The notes beneath the pieces are model-generated. The model had not been told where the DNA came from and made no database searches. It saw only the letters and a program-made list of their open reading frames with translations. A stretch of 64,000 nucleotides of DNA from assembly GCA_038501785.1 (NCBI GenBank), contig JBAMJR010000194.1, positions 1,248,001 to 1,312,000 on the forward strand, written 5' to 3'. Shown here piece after piece: positions 32,576-43,625 of the stretch; within the stretch, counting starts at the first letter, position 1; each line of letters starts with the position of its first letter. Source of the stretch: Myoxocephalus aenaeus (taxonomy: Eukaryota; Chordata; Actinopteri; Perciformes; Cottidae). Position numbers and translations under genes: made by a program.

Positions 32576-32623
32576 CTCACGTGGTCCCTGCGGGCACCTG
32601 GTTGCCCGCAGGGACCACGTGAG
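32576..32623. repeat. Perfect hairpin, 21-bp arms and 6-nt loop
   Basis: Arms 32576-32596 and 32603-32623 are exact reverse complements around the loop CCTGGT. CACGTGGTCCC/GGGACCACGTG ends contain an E-box CACGTG in each arm. The preceding CAGGGGTAGCC resembles a hAT end, so it could be a terminal structure of a transposon. Confidence 0.9.
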
Positions 32624-32880
32624 TCGCCCGCAAGGCATGTTCTAAAAATAGAACAAGTAAGTATCTATGACAGCATGTCTTTTATGCCTCTGGTCGCGTT
32701 TCTCTCTCTCTCTTTTTTTGATTTTTTTAAAATCCCTTTATTCCACTTTTCAGTGAAAACAGAAACACTCTAAAACATCACTTAAAACATAAACAAACAA
32801 ACATTTAGCCATAGAACAAACAAAACAAACAAACAATAGTTTACCACCAGCTCTCCACCAGCACCCAAAATATAACTCTT

Positions 32881-33066
32881 CTAAACAGAAAACCCATAGA
32901 CATACATGTCACCATCATCATCATCTCCATAGTCCATGTCACCACCATCAAACTCACCACCAACACCAACCCCATAGTCCATGTCTCCGCCTCCAGACCT
33001 GATGGCCTCAGAGGAAGAGAACAGTCCCTGAGTGGCCTGATGAGCCGCTGAGCCTCCTGCCTTCAC
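32881..33066 (-). CDS. Short Gly/Asp-rich frame behind ORF1
   Basis: This 61-codon frame is in the same register as the end of ORF1, separated by a single TAA and a few codons. Its product is rich in GGDMDYG and DDDDGD phrases. It may be the former C-terminal tail of ORF1 cut off by one stop mutation, or simply untranslated sequence. Confidence 0.3.
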   Translation of the reverse strand: MKAGGSAAHQATQGLFSSSEAIRSGGGDMDYGVGVGGEFDGGDMDYGDDDDGDMYVYGFSV

Positions 33067-33281
33067 CTCACCCTCTTAGCTTTTCTCCTTCTCTACCTTC
33101 CTCAGCTGTGTGACGTACTTCTTGAGGCGGAAACGCTTCTTCTGGCTCACAAAGTTCGGCCCCAAATTCTTCCTGTGCGTAGCTATGGATCTTATGAATT
33201 TAGGGCCGTTGCTGAAATACTTGGTTATGTTTTTTGGTTGATAAAGCGTTGCATCTAGAAACCGGCTGATGGCTTCTAGAG

Positions 33282-34067
33282 CAGGGGTGGGCAAACTTTT
33301 TGGCTCAGGGGCCACATTGAATTAAAAAATTTGACAGACGGGCCGGGCCAGTATCAGATGGATGGAGAGTGTTTGACAAAGGGGGCGTGGCTTATCGCCG
33401 TCGGGTCTCTCCGTGAAAAAGAGCTGTCTTTTCCGGTATCGATTATGGAATAAATAACCACTAGTTTTGCTTTATACTTGTTGTGGAAGTCCCAAACATG
33501 TCGGAACATGAAACGCCCTTGTGTTTGGGTTCATAATATTATCCGTAGCCGCACACAGCTCGGTGAATTTCTCCGACTCGTCCAGGAACTGCGCCGGTCT
33601 TATCTCCGTAAAACGGATACCGATTCTGCCATCCACCTTGGAAATAACCACCAGTTCTGCTTTATACTTGTTGTGTAAACTCCACATACGTCGGAACATC
33701 AAACTCCGTGGTGTCTGTGTTCATAATATTATCCGTAGTCCCACAACAGCGTCTGAATGACAGCCGCTGCACACACGAAAAGCCTAAAAGAGCGCTGTGC
33801 AATAAATAAGCATGAAGAAACATCAACGCTGGTCTGTTGTGGTCATCGTGCTTCGGGAAACTGAACTTGGGAACGGAGAAGCGCTACAGCGGTCTTTACT
33901 ATAACTTATAATTATTTAAAATAAAAAACCTTTTTTTAATATATTTTTTTAATAACTTTTTTTGAATATATTTTTTTAATGTTATAATAATTATAATACT
34001 CGGCGGGCCGTATATTAATACTCGGCGGGCCGTATCCGGCCCGCGGGCCGTAGTTTGCCCACCTCTG
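33282..34067. mobile_element. hAT MITE inside the LINE ORF1, 8-bp target duplication
   Basis: The termini are CAGGGGTGGGCAAAC and GTTTGCCCACCTCTG, nearly perfect inverted repeats. TTCTAGAG flanks it on both sides (33274-33281 and 34068-34075). At 786 bp with no transposase frame, it is non-autonomous. Inside it, a segment of about 100 bp starting near 33455 is repeated near 33642. The insertion must postdate the LINE. Confidence 0.95.
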
Positions 34068-34179
34068 TTCTAGAGGGTAGATGTCTATGGGTGCTTCGTT
34101 CTCAAGCCCACTAGCTTCCAGTGGCATCTCCTCCTCCGCTTCGCCGCCCGCAAACTCAGCCGGGCCGCTGTCCTCAGCC

Positions 34180-34500
34180 GGCAGTCCCCTCCTCAGCGGG
34201 GCCGGCAGGCCCCTCTTCAGCGGGCCCAGCAGGCCCCTCCTCCATGGGCCCAGCAGGCCCCTCCTCCATGGGCCCAGCAGGCCCCCCTTCAGCGGGCCCA
34301 GCAGGCCCCTCCTCATCGGGCCCAGCAGGCCCCCCCTCCATGGGGCCATCAGGCCCCTCCTCAGTGGGGCCAGCAGGCCCCTCTTCCGCGAGGCCAGCAG
34401 GCCCCTCTTCAGCGGGCCCAGCAGGCCCCTCTTCAGCGGGCCCAGCAGGCCCAGCAGGCCCCCCTTCAGCGGGCCCAGCAGGCCCCTCTTCAGCGGGCGC
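34180..34500. repeat. 24-27 bp minisatellite coding the Gly-Pro-Ala repeat
   Basis: Tandem variants of GGCCCAGCAGGCCCCTC (plus strand) have unit lengths that are multiples of three, so most length changes keep the reading frame. About a dozen units are visible. Confidence 0.85.
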
Positions 34501-34978
34501 CGCCGCTCCCTTCCCAGCAGAGCGCCTCCCTCGCGTGCACCCAGCCCTCTGGTGCCCCAGCTCCCCGCACTGGAAGCAGCGGCGCTGGTCCGAGCTGGCG
34601 TACAAGATGTAGGAGGCCTCTCCATGCCTCACCCTGAAGGACACGTCCAGGCTCTGAGAAGGCGAGCCCAGGGACATGAAGACCTGCCTCCTCAGAGACC
34701 GGACGTGCCCTAGCCTCTGGTCCCTGCACCCCAAGTTCACCGTCTTCAGCCCGCTGGCAAACTTCCCGAACCTCTGCAGCTCCTCCATTATCGCCTCGTT
34801 GGAGATGAACGGCGGCACTCCCGACACGGTGATCCGCGTAGAGGGGGCGGACAGCGGGGACACCGTGCACTAAGGCAGGCGGCCAAACCGTTCAAAAACC
34901 CCGATGAACGGGACAGAAAAACTTCAAAACTCCGCGCCTCTCACACGCTCACCACGCACCCTCACTCACAACCGGAAA

Positions 34979-35012
34979 CGAGAGAGAGCGAGAGAGAGAG
35001 AGAGAGAGAGAG
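34979..35012. repeat. (GA)n tract
   Basis: Purine-only GA repeat in the leader of the ORF1-type element. Confidence 0.9.
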
Positions 35013-35113
35013 ATCATCTAAACAGTTCTTGTTCTTTTAACGTTCCACGGTGCCGGTCCTCCTCGGTCCACCAGGATGCTCTGCTGGACTCCAGCTCTCC
35101 ATCCTGGCTCCGC

Positions 35114-36030
35114 TCACTTCCTGTTCCTGTAAGCCAGCCTCTTAGCCTGACCGTCCTCTACCAGCTCCTCAAGGACCCTCACGACCAGCTTCTTTACTCT
35201 GAAGCGCTCCAGCACAGTGAAGCCTTCAGCTCCTTGCTTACGCAGGAGAGCCCTAGCAGAGTTCCCCAACCCCTCCTTATCGGAGAAGTGGTCCTCCAGC
35301 CTTACTTTCCACATTCCCTTCGTTTCTCTGAGAAACTTCTGTATTCTGTCCAGACTGTAAGACTTTGTGCCCACATGGTCTTCAGTCTCGGACCCAGAGG
35401 CGAGACAACTGTCGGAGAACTCACTGGACTCTGCCCCATCCTCCTCTGGTTCTCCTCCGGCTTCCCCGGGGCCCCCTGGTCCCTTCTTGGCCTGAGAGCT
35501 CCCAGCGCCCCCCCCTACTCTTCCTCTTGAGCTGACGGGCCTCAACTCCTTCCTCCTCTTCCTCCATGTCAGCCTCGTTTCCTTCCTCTACCCCTTCCTC
35601 ATCTTCTTCACTCATCACCTGCCGACTACCGGCCTCCACCTGTCCTCCAGCATCCGCCTGCTCGTCCTGCTCTTCACCCTCCTCCTCCTGCTGCTGCTGG
35701 ACCACGTCCACTCCCTGGACCCCGTCTGTCTGGAGCCCACCTGGCCCCTCCTGACCCTCCTCTGCCTGTCCTCCCACGTCCTCCTTCTGGACGTCTCCCG
35801 CCCCCTCCTGCCTCTCCACCACCCCCTCCTGACCCACCTTCTGGACCCCACCTGTCCCCTCATGTGCTGCCTGGTCCTGAGGCTGTCTGCCCTCCGGCTC
35901 CTCCTCTGCAGCCCTCGGCTCCCCAGCAGGAGCTCCTGCAGCGCCCTCACCTCCTCTCCTCTCAGGGCAGGCCCTGGCCAGGTGTTCTGAGCTCCTGCAG
36001 AGGAAACACTTGGACACTTGGACCCTGAGG
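35114..36030 (-). pseudogene. Second LINE ORF1, N-terminally truncated
   Basis: On the minus strand this begins with a CCHC knuckle (CFLCRSSEHLARAC), continues through a long Gln/Glu/Gly-rich acidic linker, and ends with the ORF1 C-terminal signature YSLDRIQKFLRETKG, LEDHFSDKEG and RFRVKKLVVRVLEEL before a stop at 35114. The register changes once between 35421 and 35545. The RRM-like N-terminus is missing, and its place is taken by the SINE at 36050. The sequence differs from the neighbouring ORF1, so it is a separate family member lying head-to-tail with it. Confidence 0.7.
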
Positions 36031-36049
36031 TCACAAACATAACATAACG

Positions 36050-36286
36050 TAGCTGTAGCTCAGGGGGATGAGTGGTCGTCCCGCGACCACAAGGTAGCCG
36101 GCTCGATCCCCAGTCCCCATAGCTCACATGTTGAAGTGTCCCTGAGCAAGACACTGAACCCTAAAATTGCTCCCCAGGCGCCGCTCAGGGCAGCCCACTG
36201 CCCCTTAAGATATTAAGGATGGGTTAAATGCAGAGGACAAATTTCATGTATGTACTATGACAATAAAAAACGATTTTCATTTTCAA
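36050..36286 (+). mobile_element. tRNA-derived SINE, third family
   Basis: Box A TGTAGCTCAGGGGGATGAGTGG and box B GGCTCGATCCCCAG (about 36099-36112) are well preserved. They are followed by GTGTCCCTGAGCAAGACACTGAACC, a body, and the tail GGGTTAAATGCAGAGGACAAATTTCATGTATGTACTATGACAATAAAAA. A 3' tail of the same family lies at 49917-50000. Confidence 0.9.
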
Positions 36287-39115
36287 GTGTAAAAATATTG
36301 TACATGGATTTATATAAATGTAAAAATATATGTAAGCAAATTGTTCTGTTACTATGACATAAATCCATTTAATTTAGGGTTAAGAAACCCACATTACTCT
36401 ATGAAAGATCAAACTTAAAACAGAAGAAAATAACAAAGACAAAGATTACACGCACGTTATTATGGGGCAGTGGTTCTGAACTGCTTAAGCTAATATTAAA
36501 TAAATTAAAAAGTCGGGAATGAAGCGAACTATCACAAATAGTCCGGCGTGTAAACTCACGCAAGTAAAGCGTGTTGTGAACGCAGTATTGAGGAGTGTGA
36601 GTACGGCACTATGCTGCATTAAAAATTCCCCGTGACTCACTGAAAACGGGTCTGACACAAGTGCTCTACGAGGTGCGCCACGATTTAAAAACTAGTGGCA
36701 ACTGCTCCGGCACGGCGGCTCCCGGCAGGTCCCGAACTGCCGCGGCATGGCCAGCAGGTGCGCGGCAGGTGCCGGTGCCGCGATTTGAGCTTGCTCCTAC
36801 TGGACTAGCTACACCTCTTGAGGTACAAGTGGTATTACAAGAAAGTACGGCACAATAAATCGACATATTAGTAACGTCAAAACTGTTACTTCTTCACATT
36901 CTGTTGATAATAGTAATTCATTTTTGGAATGTTTTTAAAGAAAAATGTTGGCCAAATCTTACACTTCACACCTAAACACTTTTTAATTGTATTTGAAGTG
37001 ACATAAATACAAAGAGAGACAGTGTAGAGATGTTGTACTTTGGATGTCAAACCCAGGACCGCTTCATTTGAACACAAAGCCAGTGAGCGTGTCTCCAGCC
37101 CTGTGACTCTGTACCACTGTGACCTCTGCTCTGATAGAGGTCAACTGTGGTGAGACAGATGAGGCGGTTGCTGAATCTGAATTGTGTTTCTATATTCCTG
37201 GCCTCCAGAGGGTCAATCCAAGGGGCGCTACACTCGCTGCACCTCGGCCGTCTTCCTCAGAGATGGAGAACGTATCTGAGCCCAAACCCGCCAGGACACG
37301 AGTTTAAAGGATTAATAGGTTCAGTTGAGTTTAGTCTAAAGTAGGATCCTAGTTCACTCTTATTTCCACGGGTTTTGGGCAAGAAATCATAAAATGTTTG
37401 ATTGGTTGAATTCAGTTTTTTTCCTCTTTCCAAAATTAGACCAGGTAAAACACTTTTCAAGAAAGGTTTCAATTTTACTCAAAGCTTTTCTTAAAGCTGC
37501 ATTAATGAATATCATTTATGGATCAAGCAACTGAAAACGTCCTCTCGGCTTTCATGGGAGGAAAGTCTCGCAAAAGTACTGTTTTGGTTCTTATGAATCT
37601 CTTTTCCAGAACAGGAAGCTGTTACCTACACACCATCCGCCCAGCAGCAAACGGCCGACAAGACAGAGTCAGCGACGAGCAGAGAGGCAGACATTTGTCT
37701 CAGGAGTTTGTGGGGACCAAAAACAGAGCGAAAAGAGAGACAGCATTGGCAGAAATGAACTCTGAATGAAGCTCTGTGTCTGCTAATAAAGTCATCATTC
37801 AACTAAAAGGTGGTAATATGTCAGTGTAGTGTTTTGCTTGTTGTGTCCAAAGAATCAATTCATGCAGTTTTAAATTGAATCTCTTATTGGAACCCAAGTC
37901 ATGTATATCTAAAATGATATTTTGTCTTAAGGAGATGAAAACAGAATCCAGATCGTCTCCTGTCTGTTTCCAACAATACTTTTTGAAAAGCTAACCTCTA
38001 AGACACAGCTGGCTGAAATGAGACGGCGGAGGAGGCATTGTTGTAACACAGAGAATATAATTACAGACGGGAAAATAAAATAATAAAAACAGCACTGATG
38101 ACAGTATTGGTGCTACAAAACCAACCATTATCTCCATGAAATCCTCCCAGTGGGACCTGCTGTGTGTGCTGGTGGTAACCATGCCAGGAGAGGAGAGAGC
38201 GATGACATCATCAGACCGCTTGGCCTTCTGGGAAAGCCCTGCAGGCCTCCCACCAGATTGATTTGGCTCGTTGAGGCGGCACAATGATCCCCACTCCCAT
38301 TTCTCTGCCTCCACCTGTCATCATTAACATTGTTATAAGGTCTCTGCATGTGTTGGCTGCTGATTTCTGTCAAGGTCAAAGCTGCCACACCTGAAGGGAG
38401 ACGGGAGTAGAGGAGGAGAGGGAGGCCATGGTGATGGAGGTGGAGGATGGGAGGGGAGGGGTCGCAGATTTGGGATGCTGGGTGATTGACTGACGACCGA
38501 GACGAGTCGGATTGGACGGGGGAGGGAAGTGGAGGATGATCTGAGTGGAGAGGAGATGAAACAGAGGTGAACAGGTGGAAGGGAACCCACACTGGAGAAA
38601 GAGGAGCCTATCATTTCGGTTTTTGGTGACTCAGAAGATGGGAGACACTGATGCTCTGTGTGACGGGTGCAGTGTCGTGATCTGGGGATGCTGCTGTTGG
38701 TGTTCCAGGCTATTTGAAAAAGAAAAAAAAGCTACACCTACTCAAAGCAATAAATACACATTCATTCATGCAGACATCCTTGGATGATTAAATATGAACT
38801 CTGATCTGGATCCTAATCCTCTTGGTAAAACTGAATTTATGTAATCTAATGTGAGCATTATGTTACACGGACGTTCTTGACCCATTTGAATCAAAATGCC
38901 TTTTGAAGGCGGATATTGATAAACTGACAACTTATAATTCTCATACAGTTAGATGTGGAGGAAAAGGTTTTGCTCTTTGAGTCTAAGCAGCTGATGTCAA
39001 TCATCTATTCCAAGAATGATTCCAGTGCTCTGCCTGAGCGAAACAGTTTGTTTATGTTAATGAAATCTTTTCCAGAAGGCAACCTCTAGTTATGAAAAGT
39101 GAAGCCAACGCAAAA
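36287..39115. other. Non-coding stretch, nothing identified
   Basis: A CAGTGGTTCTGAACTG at 36468 resembles a hAT start, but no partner end was found. Otherwise no gene, array or transposon could be supported. Confidence 0.4.
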
Positions 39116-39118
39116 CAG

Positions 39119-39390
39119 CCTGTAACTTGCATTCTCTCTCCTGTCCACCAGGGGGAGACTCCTCTGGTTGTATAGAAGTCTATATAAATGACTCTACTTC
39201 TCTTGATGTATTCCCTCAGTAAACATTGTAAACATGAGTTTATGTCTCAATCTCTAGTTTCAAGTCTTCTTCAATACAGCATGATGTTCATTTAGTAAAT
39301 TATGGTCATTTAGAGTCAAACAGACCATAAAGCAGGGGATGCTTTAGGGCGGGGCTACAAGGTGATTGACAGGTTGCTGCCACAGTGTTG
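39119..39390 (+). repeat. Dispersed repeat family S, copy 3
   Basis: Near-identical to 22285-22505 with a small deletion in the CTTCTCTCTTGATG run. It continues with GGGCGGGGCTACAAGGTGATTGACAGGTTGCTGCC, which is also present, inverted, at 18150-18205. Confidence 0.85.
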
Positions 39391-40566
39391 TCCAGTCTGG
39401 GAGTTGTCTGTTTTTTTAAATCTTTGAACTTTAACCCTTTCACTGTGTGTTTTCACTTCAGGAAAGTTAATTGTAACCTTTTTGGGGACAAAAAAAAAAA
39501 AGTCAATTCAGTGTTTGTTTGTACTGAGCTCCAGCCTCTTGATGATATGAAACTATTTCTTAGAAACTATGCAAGGTAACGCGCATCACTTGCTCAATTC
39601 AGCTTTGACAAATAAAAAAAAGTGATATCTTTCAAACAGCTATACAGCCAAAGTCACAAAGGCTCTTTGCTCGACAAGCCTGGACAGAATAGAGCTGCGG
39701 ACGTCACTGAGCGTGAGTGATGGTGATGTGAGTGATGGTGATGTGCTCACCATCACCAGGTCCTCCTTCCTGCTGAACCTCAGACTGATGTCAAAATAAA
39801 AGCGGGGGACCCAGAGCTGGTGCCTCTGTTTGTTCCCGCTCACTCACACAAGAAACAGACTCTGCAGAGATACGGTCCACGTTTTATTTATTATAAGAAG
39901 GCAATTGTATTAGACCAGATTAGTACTTTTACAGTGTCAGTTCTTGGTTTGAATGGAATTATCAATACTTAGGTTTTCAAATATGTTGTCTTGCTTTTCC
40001 TTATCTAATAAGTAAATTAAATATTTGGGTTGCGGACTGTTGTTAGGACAAACAAGGCATCAGGTGCTGTGGTTTCGGAAACTGTGATGGTGACTGTCTT
40101 TGAGGTTTCAAGTGTTCACAGAATTACCAGAAATTTGACAAAAGAGAACGCAAATGATTGCTTGTTTCCATCTTCTAACATTATGGAGTTATTAGGAGGG
40201 GATTCATCGAGTTAAATAGGAAACTGGCTAATTTTCATCTGATCAGCTGACTGGTGACCGGCTGATCAGTCTCATATTAACAATTTCCTAGCTCCCTTTT
40301 ACATGTGTGATAGTTTTAGTCGGCACTCAGCAGCTCAGACGGTAACTTCACATCCACACGACATGTCGTCAGAGTGGATGTGTGAAAAAACCTTTTGTAA
40401 CTCAATCAGTCTCTTATATTTTAATATTTTAATTTGAACATTTCAGAAAACATTCCTGAATAAAATTACTTTTCTTATTCATCTTGTTTCAGTCTTCAGT
40501 TTTCATCAACAAAAACACACTTCCCCTGCACTGTATTTCTCTCTTTGTTCCCCTTCTCCATCTTGC
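39391..40566. other. Non-coding stretch, nothing identified
   Basis: A short tandem GTGAGTGATGGTGAT (about 39713-39745) is the only structure noted. Confidence 0.45.
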
Positions 40567-40579
40567 GCACGCGCACACA

Positions 40580-40662
<83 letters not shown>
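40567..40662. repeat. Compound (CACG)n/(CA)n microsatellite
   Basis: About ten GCAC/ACGC units run into about 25 CA units. Confidence 0.95.
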
Positions 40663-40664
<2 letters not shown>

Positions 40665-41886
40665 CTCAGGTTAATCTGTGTGTTTTATTTCGACGCTGCT
40701 GTTTAATCATGTATCAGTCCCAGTTGCACTTGACCGGAGACCCGCAATTACGTTTGTCGGTAGTGCATTTTAATACCAAACCCACTTTCATCTAAATGTC
40801 TCTTACATAATCCTTTTCATATCCGCTTCTCTGCTTTGTCCTGAGAGTGTGCCACGTTGCCATGGTGATCTGTGAGGGGATGGATGCTGTTTGAAGGGCA
40901 AATGGAGGGCAAAGGCCCAGAACAGACTGAATGAAGAACATGTATCCCTGTAGAGATCAACCACAGCTCTCCTTCACACTCACACTCACCTCCAGCGTGG
41001 AAGAACAAGAAGGTCTATGTTTTCCAGTTATACTTCCAAATGTCATTCCTGTTTGCCGACTGTGTCGACACACTTCAGCCGTCCATGACGTTAAATTAGA
41101 GACATCAGAGCGTACACACTGTTGTTTGTATCCTTGCTGTAATTGCTTATACGCCTTGTGTTTTTTCCCCCAGTTGGCAGTTTGTATTAAAGCTAAATCA
41201 GTCGAATGCAGCATTAGCTGCTGTCAGTCAATCAGGGTGAATAAAGGGGCAACACAGTGCATGGGCTAGTAGCCTTTAGCATCACAACATTGGTTATTAT
41301 TGCTTCAGACCAGCTGGACGAACAACACTGACCTCACCTTTTCAGTTAATATGGCGAACGCACACAATGTTTAATCTCCTTTTAGCTATGTTTTGGTCTT
41401 CACCAACGCCTGATCTTTAGCTGTTATTTCACTTTATGAGAAATTTTTTTATTAGCAAAAAAAGAGATGCCTGATGCAGTCAAAAACAACAATATAAGAG
41501 GTGAGCGCGAACCAACACAGAAACAACCAGAACAATGAGCTGAAAGAAGCTAAAAAACTACGTACATCCTGAGGGAACTGCAAAATTGTGTGATTCTCTG
41601 TAGGCTTGTCACTACAAGTGACACCTCTGTGCACACAGCAGACATCCCCCTCTGGCTGTGAGAGTAATGAACATGGTAGAGACCATAGTGACGCAGCAGC
41701 TGCTAGAGTCTGGCTGAAGCTATGGCGGGAAAATACCCAAGAATCATCCGAAAAAAAAGTTTCTAGAGAGGATGCTCCAGATAATAAATAAACGCAACGC
41801 TCAGAGCAAGGATTAAAGTCGAAGGATTTGCACGTGCAAGCTCAGGAAAGTCGCCACAGACACCAAACACGACAACTGACGGTACG
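40663..41886. other. Non-coding stretch, nothing identified
   Basis: No gene or repeat could be supported up to the hAT target duplication. Confidence 0.45.
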
Positions 41887-42157
41887 CTGCGAAGCAGCAG
41901 TGGGCCGTCAGGGCCTTCTAAGCCTTCTCTGCTGGCCTGAACAGAATTGTTTTATAATTAAAAGTTATAGCTATTTTATAATGTAATTGTTTTTCACAAA
42001 TACATTACATGCATTTTAATTATTTTCTCATTGCACAGCTCTTCATCTGTTCCTCTGCTCCTTCAGGCCTCTCGTGTGGCTCGGCTTGGGAGCTGGTTAA
42101 CAGCATCTTATCCAATCATATTTCACCTCTTTCTCTGTGGTAGAGTAGCCTGGTTAA

Positions 42158-43625
42158 CACTCTGGGGTCTGGGGGTCAATTTCTTGATTTCTCGATTTTA
42201 CATACTTTTTAAATTCCCCTTTTTAAAGTCACTAGCATATGATACATACTCATGTGTTGTATATCAAAAATTACAGAACAATCTCAGCCATCTATATAAT
42301 GAGGCACCATTGTCCCAAAGGCACAAGTGTAAAGAGAAAATATGACTAAAGCTGAAAAATGGAATCTTGATTTTGGAAATGTTTCATATTTGTTGTGAAA
42401 ACATAACTTTACTCAGGTGGGATAGCGGTTTTGGTGATGGAAATTGGTTCACCAAAGGTCTTAGGTTCACAAAAGCAGTGGAATATATGCATAAAATGGT
42501 AGACACATGTAATGTAATGTCTAAAACCAAATGTATTATTATATGGTGGGGATGATGAGCTGTGGCTGGCTTTGCGGCCTGCTAGGTGATGTGTTGGCAG
42601 GCAGACGGACAGGGAGGCTGCTGCAGCGATGCTACATGTTGCCCTCTGGACCCTCACAGCTCTGAATCCACTCTGTAAAATACATTAATACAGTCAGTAT
42701 GAGTTCACTGAAAGAAAGTTAACGGTGATAGGGACAACAGTTGATTACCACCGTTCATAGCTGTAGTCAGCTATCTCCGTTAGCTCTCGTTAGCTCGCGC
42801 CGTCTTAGCAGCACCTAACGTGACATAAACACTACAGTAGTAACGATTAACGGAGATCCAGCGCTACTAGGCTTACTAAGTTCACTGTAAGAAAGTTAAC
42901 GTGATAGAGACAAGTTGATTATGCACCGTTCAGTCGTAGACACGGAAGATAACAGCCAACACGGCACTGTGTAGTGACGTGCTAAAGCTACGAAGCTATC
43001 GTCAACAAACACGTTATTTACGGTCTTACAAACACATAATGGAGGTCCAACACTACTGGTCGTACTATGTTCACTGTAAGAAAGTTAACGGTGATAGAGA
43101 CAACAGTTGATTATGCACCGTTCAGTCATAGACACGGAAGATAACAGCCAACACGGCACTATTTACTGACGTGCTAACGCTAAGCTATCGTCAACACACA
43201 AATGTTATTTACGGTCTTACAAACACATAATGGAGGTCCAACACTACTGGTCGTATTATGTTCACTGTAATAGGGACAACAATTGATTACTCACCGTTCA
43301 GTCTCACAGAAACGCTGTAGCCAGCTATCTGGCCCGTTAGCTCCGGCTAGCTCCTTGTTAGTGAATCCTTCAGCTCTGAAGCTGCGCCGTCAGTCCCCTC
43401 CAATATAGCTTTGCTCAGGACTCTTTGCTTGGCATCTTTTGACTCACAGTGAAGCTTTGCACGCCTCATACATGTCCATGTTTAGATGCTCAGACGCGGA
43501 AGTGGAAACCATATCCGCCAGATTTGAAACCATATCTCTGTGACGTATTATTGTGATGATATAATTTTATAAAAAAATTGAAACACCTGGTTTAACGCTT
43601 CGAAGCGGGCCCCGCCCCCAAAGGG
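42158..43625. mobile_element. piggyBac-like element nested in the hAT, TTAA flanked
   Basis: TTAA lies at 42154-42157 and 43626-43629. The ends CACTCTGGGGTCTGGGGG and CCCCGCCCCCAAAGGG form an imperfect inverted repeat with the CCC/GGG edges of piggyBac-type elements. The 1468-bp interior carries no transposase frame but a three-unit tandem array of about 190 bp. It inserted after the hAT. Confidence 0.8.
42703..43330. repeat. About 190-bp tandem array inside the piggyBac-like element
   Basis: Units start at GTTCACTG on 42703, 42880, 43069 and 43260 (periods 177, 189, 191). The middle two are the most alike, sharing GACACGGAAGATAACAGCC and TTATTTACGGTCTTACAAAC. The outer ones are partial or diverged. 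Confidence 0.9.

Larger units (their letters stand above)
33076..34863 (-). pseudogene. LINE ORF1 (RRM-like region, CCHC knuckle, Gly-Pro-Ala repeat, C-terminal domain)
   Basis: The N-terminal part has ITVSGVPPFISNEAIMEELQ and SLRRQVFMSLG (RRM-like fold of Tx1-type ORF1). Then come a CCHC zinc knuckle CFQCGELGHQRAGC, a long EEGPAGPA repeat coded by a 24-27 bp minisatellite (about 34180-34500), an acidic stretch (GGEAEEEMPLEASGLENEAP), and a C-terminal block ending RFRLKKYVTQLRKVEKEKS. ORF1 proteins coat the element's RNA and act as nucleic-acid chaperones. Two lesions are visible: a frame change within the repeat near 34180, and a 786-bp hAT inserted at 34068-34075. The frame continues correctly across the hAT if it and one target copy are disregarded. 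Confidence 0.75.
32712..35050 (-). mobile_element. ORF1-only LINE-type retroelement (Tx1/L1-like), interrupted by a hAT
   Basis: On the minus strand the order is: GA-rich leader, ORF1 start near 34863, ORF1 end at 33076, a short Gly/Asp-rich frame (32881-33066), an AATAAA (32737-32742) and an A-rich tail (32713-32732). No endonuclease/reverse transcriptase ORF2 lies between the ORF1 stop and the tail, so this looks like a half-LINE that moves with borrowed enzymes. The 5' limit (about 35050) is estimated. Confidence 0.6.

Noticed and set aside
34081..34713. Plus-strand frames of 163-210 codons with Ser/Gly/Pro repeats
   Set aside because: They are shadows of the minisatellite in the minus-strand LINE ORF1.
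34904..35530. 208-codon plus-strand frame
   Set aside because: It lies opposite the second LINE ORF1 and its leader. The minus strand carries the recognisable ORF1 C-terminal signature.
36050..36115. tRNA-like sequence considered as a tRNA gene
   Set aside because: Boxes A and B are present, but no cloverleaf with an acceptor stem forms, and the SINE body and tail follow directly.
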